DNA of 64,000 nucleotides, from contig CAVOVI010000008.1 in the NCBI GenBank assembly GCA_963699825.1, positions 1-64,000 on the forward strand, in the 5' to 3' direction. The notes beneath the pieces are model-generated. The model was not told the DNA's origin and did no database searches. It saw only the letters and a list, made by a program, of their open reading frames with translations. Within the stretch, counting starts at the first letter, position 1. Each line of letters begins with the position of its first letter. Below are positions 16,134-24,910 of this stretch, piece after piece. The stretch comes from SPDF01 sp963699825. GTDB taxonomy: Bacteria > Gemmatimonadota > Gemmatimonadetes > Gemmatimonadales > GWC2-71-9. The translations under genes were made by a program, and so were the position numbers.

Positions 16134-18392
16134 TCAGGGGTCAATCACCGTGAACTGCTGTGTCCGGTAGTTCGTGTAGCTGTCCGGCCGGGTCACCCGC
16201 ACACCGATGGTGTAGGTCCCCGCCTTGAGCTTGGCGAGGTCGAGGGTCCGGTTGGCGCGGGTCACCTCTCCCTGCGCCTTGTCCTCGAACTTCAGGCTGA
16301 TGGCGGATCCACCCTTGCCGAAGAGCCCGCCACTGCCGCCCTTCTTCACCACCACCTCGGTCTTGAGCACCGTGCCAGGCGTAGCGCCGTAGACCTCGTA
16401 GTAGAGCTGCATCGCGTCGGTGCGGCGGAAGGTCTCGAGCGGGTTGAAGTACACCGTGTCCGCGGGCCCGGCGATCCAGCCGAGGTTGTTCTCGCGGCGA
16501 CCGAGCACAAGGTCACTCACCGAAAGCCGCACCTCGCTGCTGACCCGCACGCTGTCGGTCGGCAGGATCAGCCCGGCGTCCTCACCCTGCTGCACCAGGA
16601 CGCGATACGCGTAGTTCCCCGGCGGCACATTGACCTCCGCGCGCCCCACCAGGTGTTCCTTGACCGGCACCGGTGTGCGGGAGAGGAAGAACCGGGTGGT
16701 GTCGATCCTGGCCACCGACCTGCCAGCGGAGTCGAGCACGGAGAAACGCAAGCGAACTGGGTAGACCTGGCCCCGCGACGTCGGCACGCCGGTGAGCGAC
16801 CCTCCCGAAATGGCGTACGCCACCTGGACGAGCGGGCCATTCGCGTCATACCCAACGGCCAACACCTGCACCCTGGCGCTCAGCGGCCGGGCGAAGTGCA
16901 GTTCGTGGGTATCGGTGGAGGTTCCGCGGGCGTAGCTCGAGCGCCCCTGGCTCCGCTCCTCGGCGATGTAGCGGCTGACGCTCGCCCCGCCCGCACTCTT
17001 CATCTTGGTATAGAGAGGCGAGATGTTCTGCCGGGAGGAGAGGAGCTGCTCCGTCGTGGTGTTGGACGCGAGCGATCGCGAGGAACCCTGCAGCTGCACC
17101 GCGGTCGCGTAGCCGAAGATGTCGAGCAGGCTCTCGACCAGCTTGAAGTCCTGCACATCCTCGCGCGACACGAAGTGGAAGACGAGGTCCCCGTCGGGAT
17201 GGCGATAGACCCACGTCTCATTCGGTTCGACCCCGGGCTCGGCATACGAGGCCCGGTCGGACGGCGTCCCGTGCCGGAGATAGATCATCCCCCGGTCGTC
17301 GAACTCGTCGCTGCCGGAGTGGTAGATCTCCTCGATATTGTAGTGCCGGTGGACGCTTGCCAGCCGGAAGTTGGTCCGGGCGTACTGGAGCCGCCGGTAG
17401 TGTTCCTTCAGCCGCTCGTTCGGGCTCCGCAGGCTGGCGTCGTCGCGCCCGGTCCAGAACTCCTTCAGCCAGGTGGAACGCCCCTGCCCTGCGGTCGAAT
17501 CGAACGCCGCGAGCTCCGCCTCCGATGTGAAGTACTCCAGGTCCTTGCGATAGAGGGCCACGCTCGCCGTGTCGTTGTACGCCGCCCCCTCGTAATAGCT
17601 CGTGGCGCCGACATCGAGCCCGAGGCCGAGTTGGCTGCGTCCCAACTCGTAGAGACCGAGGCCCTGGTCGCCGCCGTTGGCGAGGTAGCTCGTGAGGGCG
17701 GCCACGGAGGAATCCGGGCTCCCGACCTCCCGCTCGATGCGGCCGCGTGCCAGGAGCACCTCGGGGTGCTGGGCCGACTGGCTGCTGGCGCTCTGCCGGA
17801 GGGCGTCGAGCGCCACGTCGAGTCGGATGTTGACGCGCTGGGCCAGCGAGGTGTTCGCCAGCTCCACGAGCCCCTGCACGAATCCAGGGTCCACCTCGGC
17901 GGAACGCGCGTAGGCGTCCGCCGCCTTGGCGAGCGCGTCCTTCCCGAACATGGTCTTGAGTCCGGTTACGATGGCGATCTGCGAGTCGCCGATCGACAGC
18001 TCGGCGATGCCGAGCCCGTACCAGGGGTAGGGCCAGTTCGGCTCGAGCTGGGTGGCCCATTCGAACTCAGAGGCGGCGTCGTCGTAGTGGAGGCCGCCGG
18101 CGAGATCGCCGAAGCGGAGAGAGAGAAAGCCGAGCCGCATATGCAGCATCGTGTTGTCGCGGTCGGCCTTGGCCTCGGTAATCATCAGCCGCTCCCAGCG
18201 GAGCAGCAGGATGGTGTCGGAGGTCTGGGCGAGGGTGTCGCGCCACGCTTCGAGTTCGGCGCGTAGCTCGGGCGATTGAGCTCGAGCCGGAGTAGCGAGC
18301 AACACAAGCAGCCCGAGCAGCGCGCCGAGGCGGGGAAGCGGGGAAGCGGGGAAGCTGTTCCGGAAGGAAACGGTTGTCATCTCGCCTGTCAT
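16134..18392 (-). CDS. Secreted GWxTD-domain protein with TPR-like repeats
   Basis: An intact protein of about 752 residues. The signal peptide (LGALLGLLVLLATPARA, cut after ARA) sends it across the inner membrane. Residues ~55-290 are helical repeats of TPR type (RLGFLSLRFGDLAGGLHYDDA, PWYGLGIAELSIGD). The middle carries the GWxTD module: GMIYLRHGTPSDR ... ETWVYRHPDGDLVFHF. The C-terminal third is beta-rich (LDLAKLKAGTYTIGVRV). The function of GWxTD proteins is unknown; they are frequent in Gemmatimonadota and Acidobacteriota. An alternative ATG lies at 18380. Upstream is the cell-wall amidase gene on the same strand, about 90 bases away. Confidence 0.85.
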   Translation of the reverse strand: MTGEMTTVSFRNSFPASPLPRLGALLGLLVLLATPARAQSPELRAELEAWRDTLAQTSDTILLLRWERLMITEAKADRDNTMLHMRLGFLSLRFGDLAGGLHYDDAASEFEWATQLEPNWPYPWYGLGIAELSIGDSQIAIVTGLKTMFGKDALAKAADAYARSAEVDPGFVQGLVELANTSLAQRVNIRLDVALDALRQSASSQSAQHPEVLLARGRIEREVGSPDSSVAALTSYLANGGDQGLGLYELGRSQLGLGLDVGATSYYEGAAYNDTASVALYRKDLEYFTSEAELAAFDSTAGQGRSTWLKEFWTGRDDASLRSPNERLKEHYRRLQYARTNFRLASVHRHYNIEEIYHSGSDEFDDRGMIYLRHGTPSDRASYAEPGVEPNETWVYRHPDGDLVFHFVSREDVQDFKLVESLLDIFGYATAVQLQGSSRSLASNTTTEQLLSSRQNISPLYTKMKSAGGASVSRYIAEERSQGRSSYARGTSTDTHELHFARPLSARVQVLAVGYDANGPLVQVAYAISGGSLTGVPTSRGQVYPVRLRFSVLDSAGRSVARIDTTRFFLSRTPVPVKEHLVGRAEVNVPPGNYAYRVLVQQGEDAGLILPTDSVRVSSEVRLSVSDLVLGRRENNLGWIAGPADTVYFNPLETFRRTDAMQLYYEVYGATPGTVLKTEVVVKKGGSGGLFGKGGSAISLKFEDKAQGEVTRANRTLDLAKLKAGTYTIGVRVTRPDSYTNYRTQQFTVIDP

Positions 18393-18478
18393 TGGGGTCC
18401 TGGAGTTGGAGACGCCGGAGCGCTCCTGGGATTCACAGGTGACTTCCCCGCGTTCCCGCCTTCCCGCTTCCCCGCCCT

Positions 18479-20425
18479 CTAGCGGCTCTTCAGATACTCC
18501 AGGACCCCGTTGTAGACCCCCTCCGCGTACATCCTGTGGCCCAGGGGGGTCCGGAGCGCCGATTCCTGCTCAGGAATCGCCATGAACATTGCCTCGGTCA
18601 GGATGGAGGGCATCCAGGTGGGGCGGACCAGGGCCAGATCGCCCCGGCCGACACCGAGATCCCGGAGTTCAAGACGTTTGACCAGCGCGGCTTGCACATC
18701 GCGCGCGAGGGCGGCGCTGCGCGGCTGGTTGTAGAAGACGCTGGTCCCGCTGTTGGTGATGGGATTCACCCCGTCGGGGAGGGCGTTGTTGTGGACCGAG
18801 ATGAGCAGGTCGGCATCGACGCTGTCGGCAAAGAAGGGCCGGTACGCGAGATCCACCGCCGTCTCAGTCGTTCGGGTCATCAGCACCTCTGCCCCGCCCG
18901 CCTCGAGCAACTCCTGCAGCTTCAGGGCGACGCCGAGGTTCGCTTCCGCTTCCGTGTACCCGGTGGGGCCGGTCGCGCCGCCGGGCGGGTGGCCGGCGTC
19001 CACCACGATCCGGACGCCCGCCAGCGGACGGGACTTCTGGATGACCGGGGGCCGTTTGATTTCGAGCATCAGGTCGGAGCGATCCCAGCGGGTGCGGTAA
19101 CCCCAGACCGGCCGGGCGAGGTCCAGCGTGAGGGTTACCTCATCCGCCGTCTCCTGCTCCCAGTCCATCTGCTCCACCAGGGAATCCGAGCCGCCGTATC
19201 GCATCCAGTTTACGTCCGCTGCGGCTCCATAGAGCCGCACGGTAATCGACGACTCGGTTTCGGAGACGAGAAACGGCACCCGGGCGCTCAACGGGATCCG
19301 GAGAGTCGCGCTCGTCGGCGCGGAAGTCAGCGACACCGATCCAACGACCGCCTCGAGCGGCGGCGTGCCTTCCGGCAGCGCGTGTGCGTCCCTCGCGGCA
19401 ATCCAGGCGAGGGAGGTCGCGGAGAGCGCCAGCCGGAGGTCGCCGTTGAGTCGACCCGAGACGTTGGCCCGCGTCCCGGCCGGGAAGAACCAGTGGTAGG
19501 TCGCGCCCGGCGCGGCCCGCCCGACGGTGAGGCGGTCCGTGTCTCCCTTGCCGGCGGTGTCGTCGTTCAGCTCCACCACGACCGGGATGCTGTCGAGAAG
19601 AGAAACGCGAAGTGGCCAGCGCGCGCGGACGGTGTCGGCGCCCTTGATGGCCTCCACGATCGCGAGGAGGGTGTCTGCGCCACGCGCGCTTCTCCGCCGG
19701 CAGACCGGGCAGCCCGGCGCGGCCTCCACGCCGAGCAACGGGCCTGGGTCGCTGCCGAAGGCGGCGCCGCGGACCACGCCGACATACCGGTCGGCACGAA
19801 CCGAGCGGGCCAGGCTGGCGGTGTCGCGATCAAAGGCGCGTACGCCCCATGACACATCGTCGTAGCCCACCGAGTTGGCCAGCGGGACGATCGTCCCGTC
19901 GGGAAGCACCAGGCGCACCGTCGACCCCTCCGCGGCTCGGACCGAGAGCGGGAGATATTCGTCGGCGGGCCACCAGACCCTGCCCCTCGGCTTGAACGAG
20001 AGGGTGTCGATCCAGAGCGGGGTGGTCTGCGGGGCTGCCCGCAGCGTGCGGCGGACCTTGTAGACCAGCGAATCGCGGGAGCCGTCGGGCCGCGCGGCCA
20101 CGAGCTTGAACGACATGACGCTGTCTTTGGGGAACGGCAACCAGGCCAGGTAGGCGCCGTTGGGCCAGACCTTCACCGAGTCACCGTTGATCGTCAGCCG
20201 CGCGTCTCCGGTCCCGGTGCTGCCGAAGATGAACGAGTTGTCGCCCGAGGTGGAGACGACGTCGCTCCTGGCGGGGTAGACGACCGTGAGCGCCAGCGGG
20301 CCCGTCGTCTTCTGGATCGCGGGGAGCCGGCCCCGATTCGGGTCACTTGCCTTGCCTTGCTGAGCGCTGACCGGGGCCGCGACGGCGAGGAGGATCAGGA
20401 GCGTATGGAGTTGGTGGAAGCGCAT
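18479..20425 (-). CDS. N-acetylmuramoyl-L-alanine amidase (Amidase_3) with large N-terminal region
   Basis: About 648 residues from ATG 20425, preferred because MRFHQLHTLLILLAVAAPVSA is a clean signal peptide. The C-terminal ~180 residues form the zinc amidase: RIVVDAGHPPGG (His), TEAEANL (Glu), LISVHNNALPDG (His) and ILTEAMFMA (catalytic Glu). It cleaves the amide bond between MurNAc and the stem peptide in the periplasm. The N-terminal ~440 residues are beta-rich, with VYPARSDVVSTSGDNSFIFG and a PxGxxFxW-like GATYHWFFPAGT block, probably an AMIN-like targeting region. It is divergent from the PP2C gene and fits with the recycling operon at 23-28 kb. Confidence 0.92.
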   Translation of the reverse strand: MRFHQLHTLLILLAVAAPVSAQQGKASDPNRGRLPAIQKTTGPLALTVVYPARSDVVSTSGDNSFIFGSTGTGDARLTINGDSVKVWPNGAYLAWLPFPKDSVMSFKLVAARPDGSRDSLVYKVRRTLRAAPQTTPLWIDTLSFKPRGRVWWPADEYLPLSVRAAEGSTVRLVLPDGTIVPLANSVGYDDVSWGVRAFDRDTASLARSVRADRYVGVVRGAAFGSDPGPLLGVEAAPGCPVCRRRSARGADTLLAIVEAIKGADTVRARWPLRVSLLDSIPVVVELNDDTAGKGDTDRLTVGRAAPGATYHWFFPAGTRANVSGRLNGDLRLALSATSLAWIAARDAHALPEGTPPLEAVVGSVSLTSAPTSATLRIPLSARVPFLVSETESSITVRLYGAAADVNWMRYGGSDSLVEQMDWEQETADEVTLTLDLARPVWGYRTRWDRSDLMLEIKRPPVIQKSRPLAGVRIVVDAGHPPGGATGPTGYTEAEANLGVALKLQELLEAGGAEVLMTRTTETAVDLAYRPFFADSVDADLLISVHNNALPDGVNPITNSGTSVFYNQPRSAALARDVQAALVKRLELRDLGVGRGDLALVRPTWMPSILTEAMFMAIPEQESALRTPLGHRMYAEGVYNGVLEYLKSR

Positions 20426-20611
20426 CAGCGGAAGGTACTTCCAGAATACGACTTGCGACAAGCATTCGGGCCCCCGGGCACCGACTTTCCCGGACGATTG
20501 ACGCCCCCCCGGTGCCGGCCTAGATTCCGCCTCCCCCTACCTTCTTCGGCCCGGAGCACTCGTGGTGCGCGCTTCCACCTTCTGTCCCCCCGCACACACT
20601 CGCCGAGCCCG
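20426..20611. promoter_or_regulatory. Divergent promoter region, amidase / PP2C
   Basis: About 185 bases without a gene between the amidase (minus) and PP2C (plus) starts. Both promoters must lie here, but no confident -35/-10 pair can be picked in this GC-rich sequence. Confidence 0.3.
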
Positions 20612-21673
20612 GTGACCATTCCCCCCGTTCATGTGTCGGTCGCAGGCCGGACCGACGTCGGCCGCACGCGGGATCACAACGAGGACACCTACCTCGTTGC
20701 CGACCTGAGCACGGGCGAGCTCTGCGACGCCAGTGATGTGCAGCTCTGCCACGTCGGGCCCCGGGGCTCGCTGTTCCTGGTGGCGGACGGGATGGGTGGT
20801 GCGGCCGCCGGGGAGCTGGCCAGCGCGCTCGCGGTGGAGACGATTCACAAGCACATGGCCGACACCTGGACCAAGGACGAGGATACCAGCCGGGAACGAT
20901 TCGCCTTCCGGGTCCGTGAATCGGTCGAGGTAGCCAATCAGAAGCTCCACGACTACGCGCACGAGCACCCGGATGTGCGGGGGATGGGCACGACGGTGAC
21001 CGCGGCCGGGGTGTACGGCACCGATCTCTACCTCGCCCAGATCGGGGACAGCCGCGCCTATATGATCCGCCGCGGTGTCGCGACGCAGCTCACCAAGGAC
21101 CAGTCCCTCACCCAGCGCCTCGTCGATGCCGGCGAGATGACCGAGGAGCAGGCCGAGAAGAGCGAGCGGAAGAACATCATCCTCCAGGCGCTCGGGCCGG
21201 ACCCGCAGGTGCGGGTGGACCTCACCTATGAGGAGCTTCAGCGCGGCGACGTGCTGATCCTCTGTTCCGACGGGTTGAGCGGGCAGGTGCGCCGGGAGGA
21301 GTTTGCCGAGCATGCGGGACGCATCAGCGACCTCGCGACGCTCTGCAGCGCGCTCATTGATCTTGCCAACACCCGTGGCGGACCCGACAACATCACGGTG
21401 GTGGCGGCCCGCTTCGAGGGGGAGGGGCTTCCCCTCAGTCGCACCGCGCACGAGCCGGGACATCATGTCTTCGAGCTCCCCGGCGATGAACCGCTCGAAG
21501 ATGACATTCGCGTCGGCTACAAGACCGGCGGCATCCGCATCGAGCGTCCGCTGCAGCTCCCGATGCGTGAAGAACCACCCACGCCGCCCCTGCGCCCTCG
21601 TCCCCCCGTCGGCCTCATCGGCACCGCCGTTCTCGTCGGCGCCGCCTTGCTCTACTGGCTGATCACTCGATGA
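20612..21673 (+). CDS. PP2C-family Ser/Thr protein phosphatase with C-terminal membrane anchor
   Basis: 353 residues, GTG start at 20612. It removes phosphate from Ser/Thr residues with Mn/Mg. Conserved metal-binding motifs: RTRDHNEDTYL, VADGMGGAAAGE, GTTVTAAG, IGDSRAYMI, CSDGLSGQV and GGPDNITVV. The domain fills residues ~5-270; a proline-rich linker leads to a single C-terminal membrane helix (LIGTAVLVGAALLYWLI) with the catalytic domain in the cytoplasm. The stop overlaps the FHA gene start by four bases (ATGA), so the two are coupled. It is the likely counterpart of the kinase at 13.9-15.9 kb. Confidence 0.93.
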   Translation: MTIPPVHVSVAGRTDVGRTRDHNEDTYLVADLSTGELCDASDVQLCHVGPRGSLFLVADGMGGAAAGELASALAVETIHKHMADTWTKDEDTSRERFAFRVRESVEVANQKLHDYAHEHPDVRGMGTTVTAAGVYGTDLYLAQIGDSRAYMIRRGVATQLTKDQSLTQRLVDAGEMTEEQAEKSERKNIILQALGPDPQVRVDLTYEELQRGDVLILCSDGLSGQVRREEFAEHAGRISDLATLCSALIDLANTRGGPDNITVVAARFEGEGLPLSRTAHEPGHHVFELPGDEPLEDDIRVGYKTGGIRIERPLQLPMREEPPTPPLRPRPPVGLIGTAVLVGAALLYWLITR

Positions 21674-23082
21674 CCCCACGCCTCGCCATTCTTTCTGGCG
21701 GCCGTGGCGGTACCATAGAGCCCATCCGCGGTACCGTCGCCAGTCTCGGCCGCCATCCCACCTGCCAGATCCGGCTTGACGCCGAGCACGACACCGAGGT
21801 GTCCAACCGGCATGCGATCGTCCAGAAGAGGGATGAGGTCTGGATTGTCCGCGACCTCGGCAGCATGCAGGGGACGTACCTCAACGGCCAGCGGATCTCC
21901 GAAGCACAGCCGCTGAACGATGGTGACCTCCTCCGGCTCGGCGCCGGCGGGCCAGAGATCCAGTTTCTCCTCTCCGACCGCTCCCCGATTGCGGAACCGA
22001 GCCGGGAACCGGAGGTGGCTCAGCCCGCCAAGCCGACCATGAGCACGGAGGAGTTGGAACACATCCTGGAGGATGAGCAGGCGGGACAGCTGGCCCGCGA
22101 CGCCGCGGCCGCGGCGCGGAAGCGTCGACTGTTCCGGATCGTCGGGGGCGTGGTCGCCTTCGTCGCCCTCGTTGTGATCGCTTTCATCTTCTGGGAGAAG
22201 CGGGCGATCAGGCTGGCCGCAGAAGAAGCCCGCCTCCTCCTCCTGACCCAGGCCGACAGCATGATGGCGAGCGTCGCCGCCGTCGAGGTGGCCTCACCCT
22301 TCATGGCCATGTCGCTGGACTCGGCGCGCCAGGCGGCAACCCGGCTGCATACGGCGCTCCTCGACGCCGGTCCCGATGCCGAAGCCACCGCCGCCATCAT
22401 GAAGTCACTCGACTCCGCCATCACCCGCGAGCGCGACATTGCCGTGTCGGCGGAATTCAACCCCGAGGCGATCGCGGGCCCGAGCGCGGGTGCGGTCGGC
22501 CTCGTGATTGCTCAATACGCGGACGGCAGCACGGCGCTGGCATCCGGCTTCGCCATTCGGCGCGACGGCACCGGTGGCGTGATGCTGACCACCAGGCGGG
22601 CGGTGCTCAACGACGCCGGTGAGTCGCCGACCCAGCTCCTGGTGCTGATGCCCGGCATTGCGCAGCCTGTCTCGGCCCGCGTCCTCTCGACCCACGCCGT
22701 CGAGGACGTGGCACTTCTTCGGGTCGACCAGCGCGGCGGCGTTCCCGTTGTCCAGGGCCTGGCATGGCGCACTCCGCCGATCGCCACCGGCAAGCCCGTC
22801 GCCATCGTCGGCTACGCACAGCCGATCGAAATCCCTGCCAGGAACGACTGGCGTCAGGTCAACGTGACGTCCAGCAAGGTCACCGGTACCGCCGCCCGGG
22901 TTGAGGCGGGGTTCATTACGGTTGATGCGTGGGGGGAAATGGCGAGCCCCGGCAGCCCGATCATCGACTCCGAAGGATTGGTGGCGGGGATCATCTCGAG
23001 CGCGGCCCCATCGGCCGGCGGCAGGCTCTACGACGCGGTACCGGTGGAGTTTGCGCTGGAGTTGCTCGACCAACTGCAGTAG
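21670..23082 (+). CDS. FHA-domain membrane protein with degenerate trypsin-like domain
   Basis: 470 residues. An N-terminal FHA domain (SLGRHPTCQIRL, VSNRHAIV, GTYLNGQRI) should bind phosphothreonine. A membrane helix follows (VVAFVALVVIAFIFW, about residue 160), then ~80 helical residues, then a trypsin/DegP-like fold (residues ~275-465). The catalytic triad is damaged: the His site reads MLTTRRAVL (Arg for His), the Asp remains (VEDVALLRV), and the Ser site reads ASPGSPIID (Pro where Ser is expected). It therefore looks like a non-catalytic binding domain outside the membrane, linking external binding to the phospho-signalling side. Coupled to the PP2C gene. Confidence 0.85.
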   Translation: MTPRLAILSGGRGGTIEPIRGTVASLGRHPTCQIRLDAEHDTEVSNRHAIVQKRDEVWIVRDLGSMQGTYLNGQRISEAQPLNDGDLLRLGAGGPEIQFLLSDRSPIAEPSREPEVAQPAKPTMSTEELEHILEDEQAGQLARDAAAAARKRRLFRIVGGVVAFVALVVIAFIFWEKRAIRLAAEEARLLLLTQADSMMASVAAVEVASPFMAMSLDSARQAATRLHTALLDAGPDAEATAAIMKSLDSAITRERDIAVSAEFNPEAIAGPSAGAVGLVIAQYADGSTALASGFAIRRDGTGGVMLTTRRAVLNDAGESPTQLLVLMPGIAQPVSARVLSTHAVEDVALLRVDQRGGVPVVQGLAWRTPPIATGKPVAIVGYAQPIEIPARNDWRQVNVTSSKVTGTAARVEAGFITVDAWGEMASPGSPIIDSEGLVAGIISSAAPSAGGRLYDAVPVEFALELLDQLQ

Positions 23083-23100
23083 GCGGGGAAGCGAGAGCAC

Positions 23101-23250
23101 ACGTCATTCCCGCGCAAGCGGGAATCCAGCTGCGCCAGACTCTGGACCCCCGCTTCCGCGGGGGTGACGAACCTCGTCACTCTGGACCCCCGCTTCGCGG
23201 GGGTGACGTACCTCGTCACTCTGGACCCCCGCGTTCGCGGGGGTGACGGC
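23101..23250. repeat. Array of four palindromic repeats
   Basis: CGTCATTCCCGCGCAAGCGG is followed by three CTGGACCCCCGCTTCCGCGG-type units, each ending GGGGGTGACG, at about 55-bp spacing. They belong to the same family as 15921-16062. The array lies between the convergent FHA and symporter genes. Confidence 0.9.
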
Positions 23251-23272
23251 AAGTCCTCAGTCCCCACTTCGT

Positions 23273-24910
23273 TCAGCCAGCCAGCAGGATCCAGCCGATC
23301 AGCAGCGTCCCACCCAGAATCACCACACACCACGCCAGCCAGCGGCGCGCATCGCGCACGCCGTCGTCCAGTGCGGTGAGGTTGGTACGCGCGCGCACCG
23401 GCCCCCAGGCGCCGGCGGGGCGAACCCGCGTGTAGAACGCGTCGAGTGTCGCCGAAGATTCCGGAGCGGTCAGGTACATCACCGGCACCCAGACCGCCAT
23501 CGCGCCGAACGCGGAGAGCATCAACCGCTGGCCGAAGGTGAACGAGGCGAAACCGCTGGTCGAGCTGAGGATCGCGAGGATCAGCCCCGCTGCCATGGCC
23601 GCGATTTCGGCCCAGGCGTTGATTCGCCACCAGAACCACCGCAGCAGCAGTACCAGCCCCGGCCCGGTGCCGATCAGGATGATGAAGCGGAACACCCCGC
23701 CCACACTGTCCATGAAGAACGACACCGCCGCGGCGAGTGCCGCGAGGAGCACCGAGGCCCAACGCGCTGAACGCATCAGTTTGGCCTCGTCCTGCTGGCC
23801 GGAGAAGCGGGCGTAGAGGTCGTTGACGACGTAGCTGGCGCCCCAGTTGACCTGCGTGGAGACCGTGGACATGAATGCCGCCACCAGGCTCGCGAAGACC
23901 AACCCGAGGATGCCAGTGGGGAGGTACCGCACCATCATGATCGGGTAGGCGAGTTCAGGGTCGCCGAGGTTGGGCAGGACCACCAGCGCCGCGAGCCCGA
24001 CCAGCACCCACGGCCAGGTGCGGACCACGTAGTTGAGAATGTTGAAGAGGTGGGCGGCCTTCGCCGCTTCCTTCTCATTCGCGGTGGAGGAGAGCCGCTG
24101 CACGAACATCCCGCCGCCGTCGCTGTTCCGGAACGCCCACCACTGCACGAACAGGTACCCGAGGAAGGTGCTGATGGGCAGCGTCGCGTCCTCACCGATC
24201 GGGAGGAGATTCAGCTTGTCCCCCTGACCGCTCTCGCGCAGCGCGGCAGTGAGGCCGGAGAGGCCGCCGACTTCGCCCAATGCGTAGAACATGACGGTGA
24301 AGGCACCGGCCATCGCCAGGATGTACTGCACGAAGTCGGTGGCGACCACTCCCCAGAGGCCGGAGGCGGCGGTGTAGATGACGACGATGACGAGGATCGG
24401 GAGGATGGCCCAGAGCCGTTCGTCGCCCGGAAGATCGGGCATCGCATCGAAGACACCGAGGGCGACGACCATCTTTCGCATGGCGAGCATGCCGTAGCCG
24501 ATGCTGAGGCAGTTGAAGGGCACGGCGATGAGGAAGGCGCGGAAGGCGCGGAGCCCGGCGGCGGGTCGGCCGCCGTACCGGATCTCCGTCATCTCCACAT
24601 CGGTCAGCACCTTGGCCCGGCGCCAGAGCTTGGCCAGCACGACCGCCACCAGCACATGGCTCAGCGCAAAGGCCCACCACTCCCAGTTTCCGGCCACACC
24701 GTCCTTCGCCACCCGACCCGCCACGTAGAGCGGCGTGTCCACGTTGAAGGTGGTTGCGGCCATCGAGGTCGCGGCGAGCCACCAGGGGATAGCGCGCCCG
24801 CCGACGAAGAACTCCGTCAGGCTCCGCGCCCCGCGTCGGGCCACCCAGAGGCCGAGGACGAGCGTCCCCGCCAGGTAGGCGACCACCACACCCCAATCCA
24901 GCGCCCTCAA
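23273..24910 (-). CDS. Sodium:solute symporter (SSS family) of the MurNAc-recycling operon
   Basis: 545 residues from TTG 24910, which overlaps the nagZ-like stop and has GGAG eight bases upstream. A polytopic membrane protein with 13 or so helices; family marks are SLTEFFVGGRAIPWWL, AATSMAATTFNVDTPLYVAG, ASGLWGVVATDFVQYILAMAG and LVAAFMSTVSTQVNWGASYVVND. It would import a solute with Na+. Being the last gene of the overlapping murQ-anmK-nagZ run, it likely imports a muropeptide-derived sugar (MurNAc, anhydroMurNAc or GlcNAc-MurNAc) instead of the usual PTS MurP or AmpG. The substrate is inferred from context only. Confidence 0.9.
   Translation of the reverse strand: MRALDWGVVVAYLAGTLVLGLWVARRGARSLTEFFVGGRAIPWWLAATSMAATTFNVDTPLYVAGRVAKDGVAGNWEWWAFALSHVLVAVVLAKLWRRAKVLTDVEMTEIRYGGRPAAGLRAFRAFLIAVPFNCLSIGYGMLAMRKMVVALGVFDAMPDLPGDERLWAILPILVIVVIYTAASGLWGVVATDFVQYILAMAGAFTVMFYALGEVGGLSGLTAALRESGQGDKLNLLPIGEDATLPISTFLGYLFVQWWAFRNSDGGGMFVQRLSSTANEKEAAKAAHLFNILNYVVRTWPWVLVGLAALVVLPNLGDPELAYPIMMVRYLPTGILGLVFASLVAAFMSTVSTQVNWGASYVVNDLYARFSGQQDEAKLMRSARWASVLLAALAAAVSFFMDSVGGVFRFIILIGTGPGLVLLLRWFWWRINAWAEIAAMAAGLILAILSSTSGFASFTFGQRLMLSAFGAMAVWVPVMYLTAPESSATLDAFYTRVRPAGAWGPVRARTNLTALDDGVRDARRWLAWCVVILGGTLLIGWILLAG

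Noticed and set aside
16653..18266. 537-residue open frame on the plus strand
   Set aside because: Antisense to the intact GWxTD gene; no recognisable protein features.
18536..19852. 438-residue open frame on the plus strand
   Set aside because: Antisense to the amidase gene; Arg/Gly-rich composition without motifs.
23101..23250. CRISPR array
   Set aside because: Units are palindromic with related intervening sequence (TGGACCCCCGC), so they are REP-type repeats rather than unique spacers; no cas genes are present.
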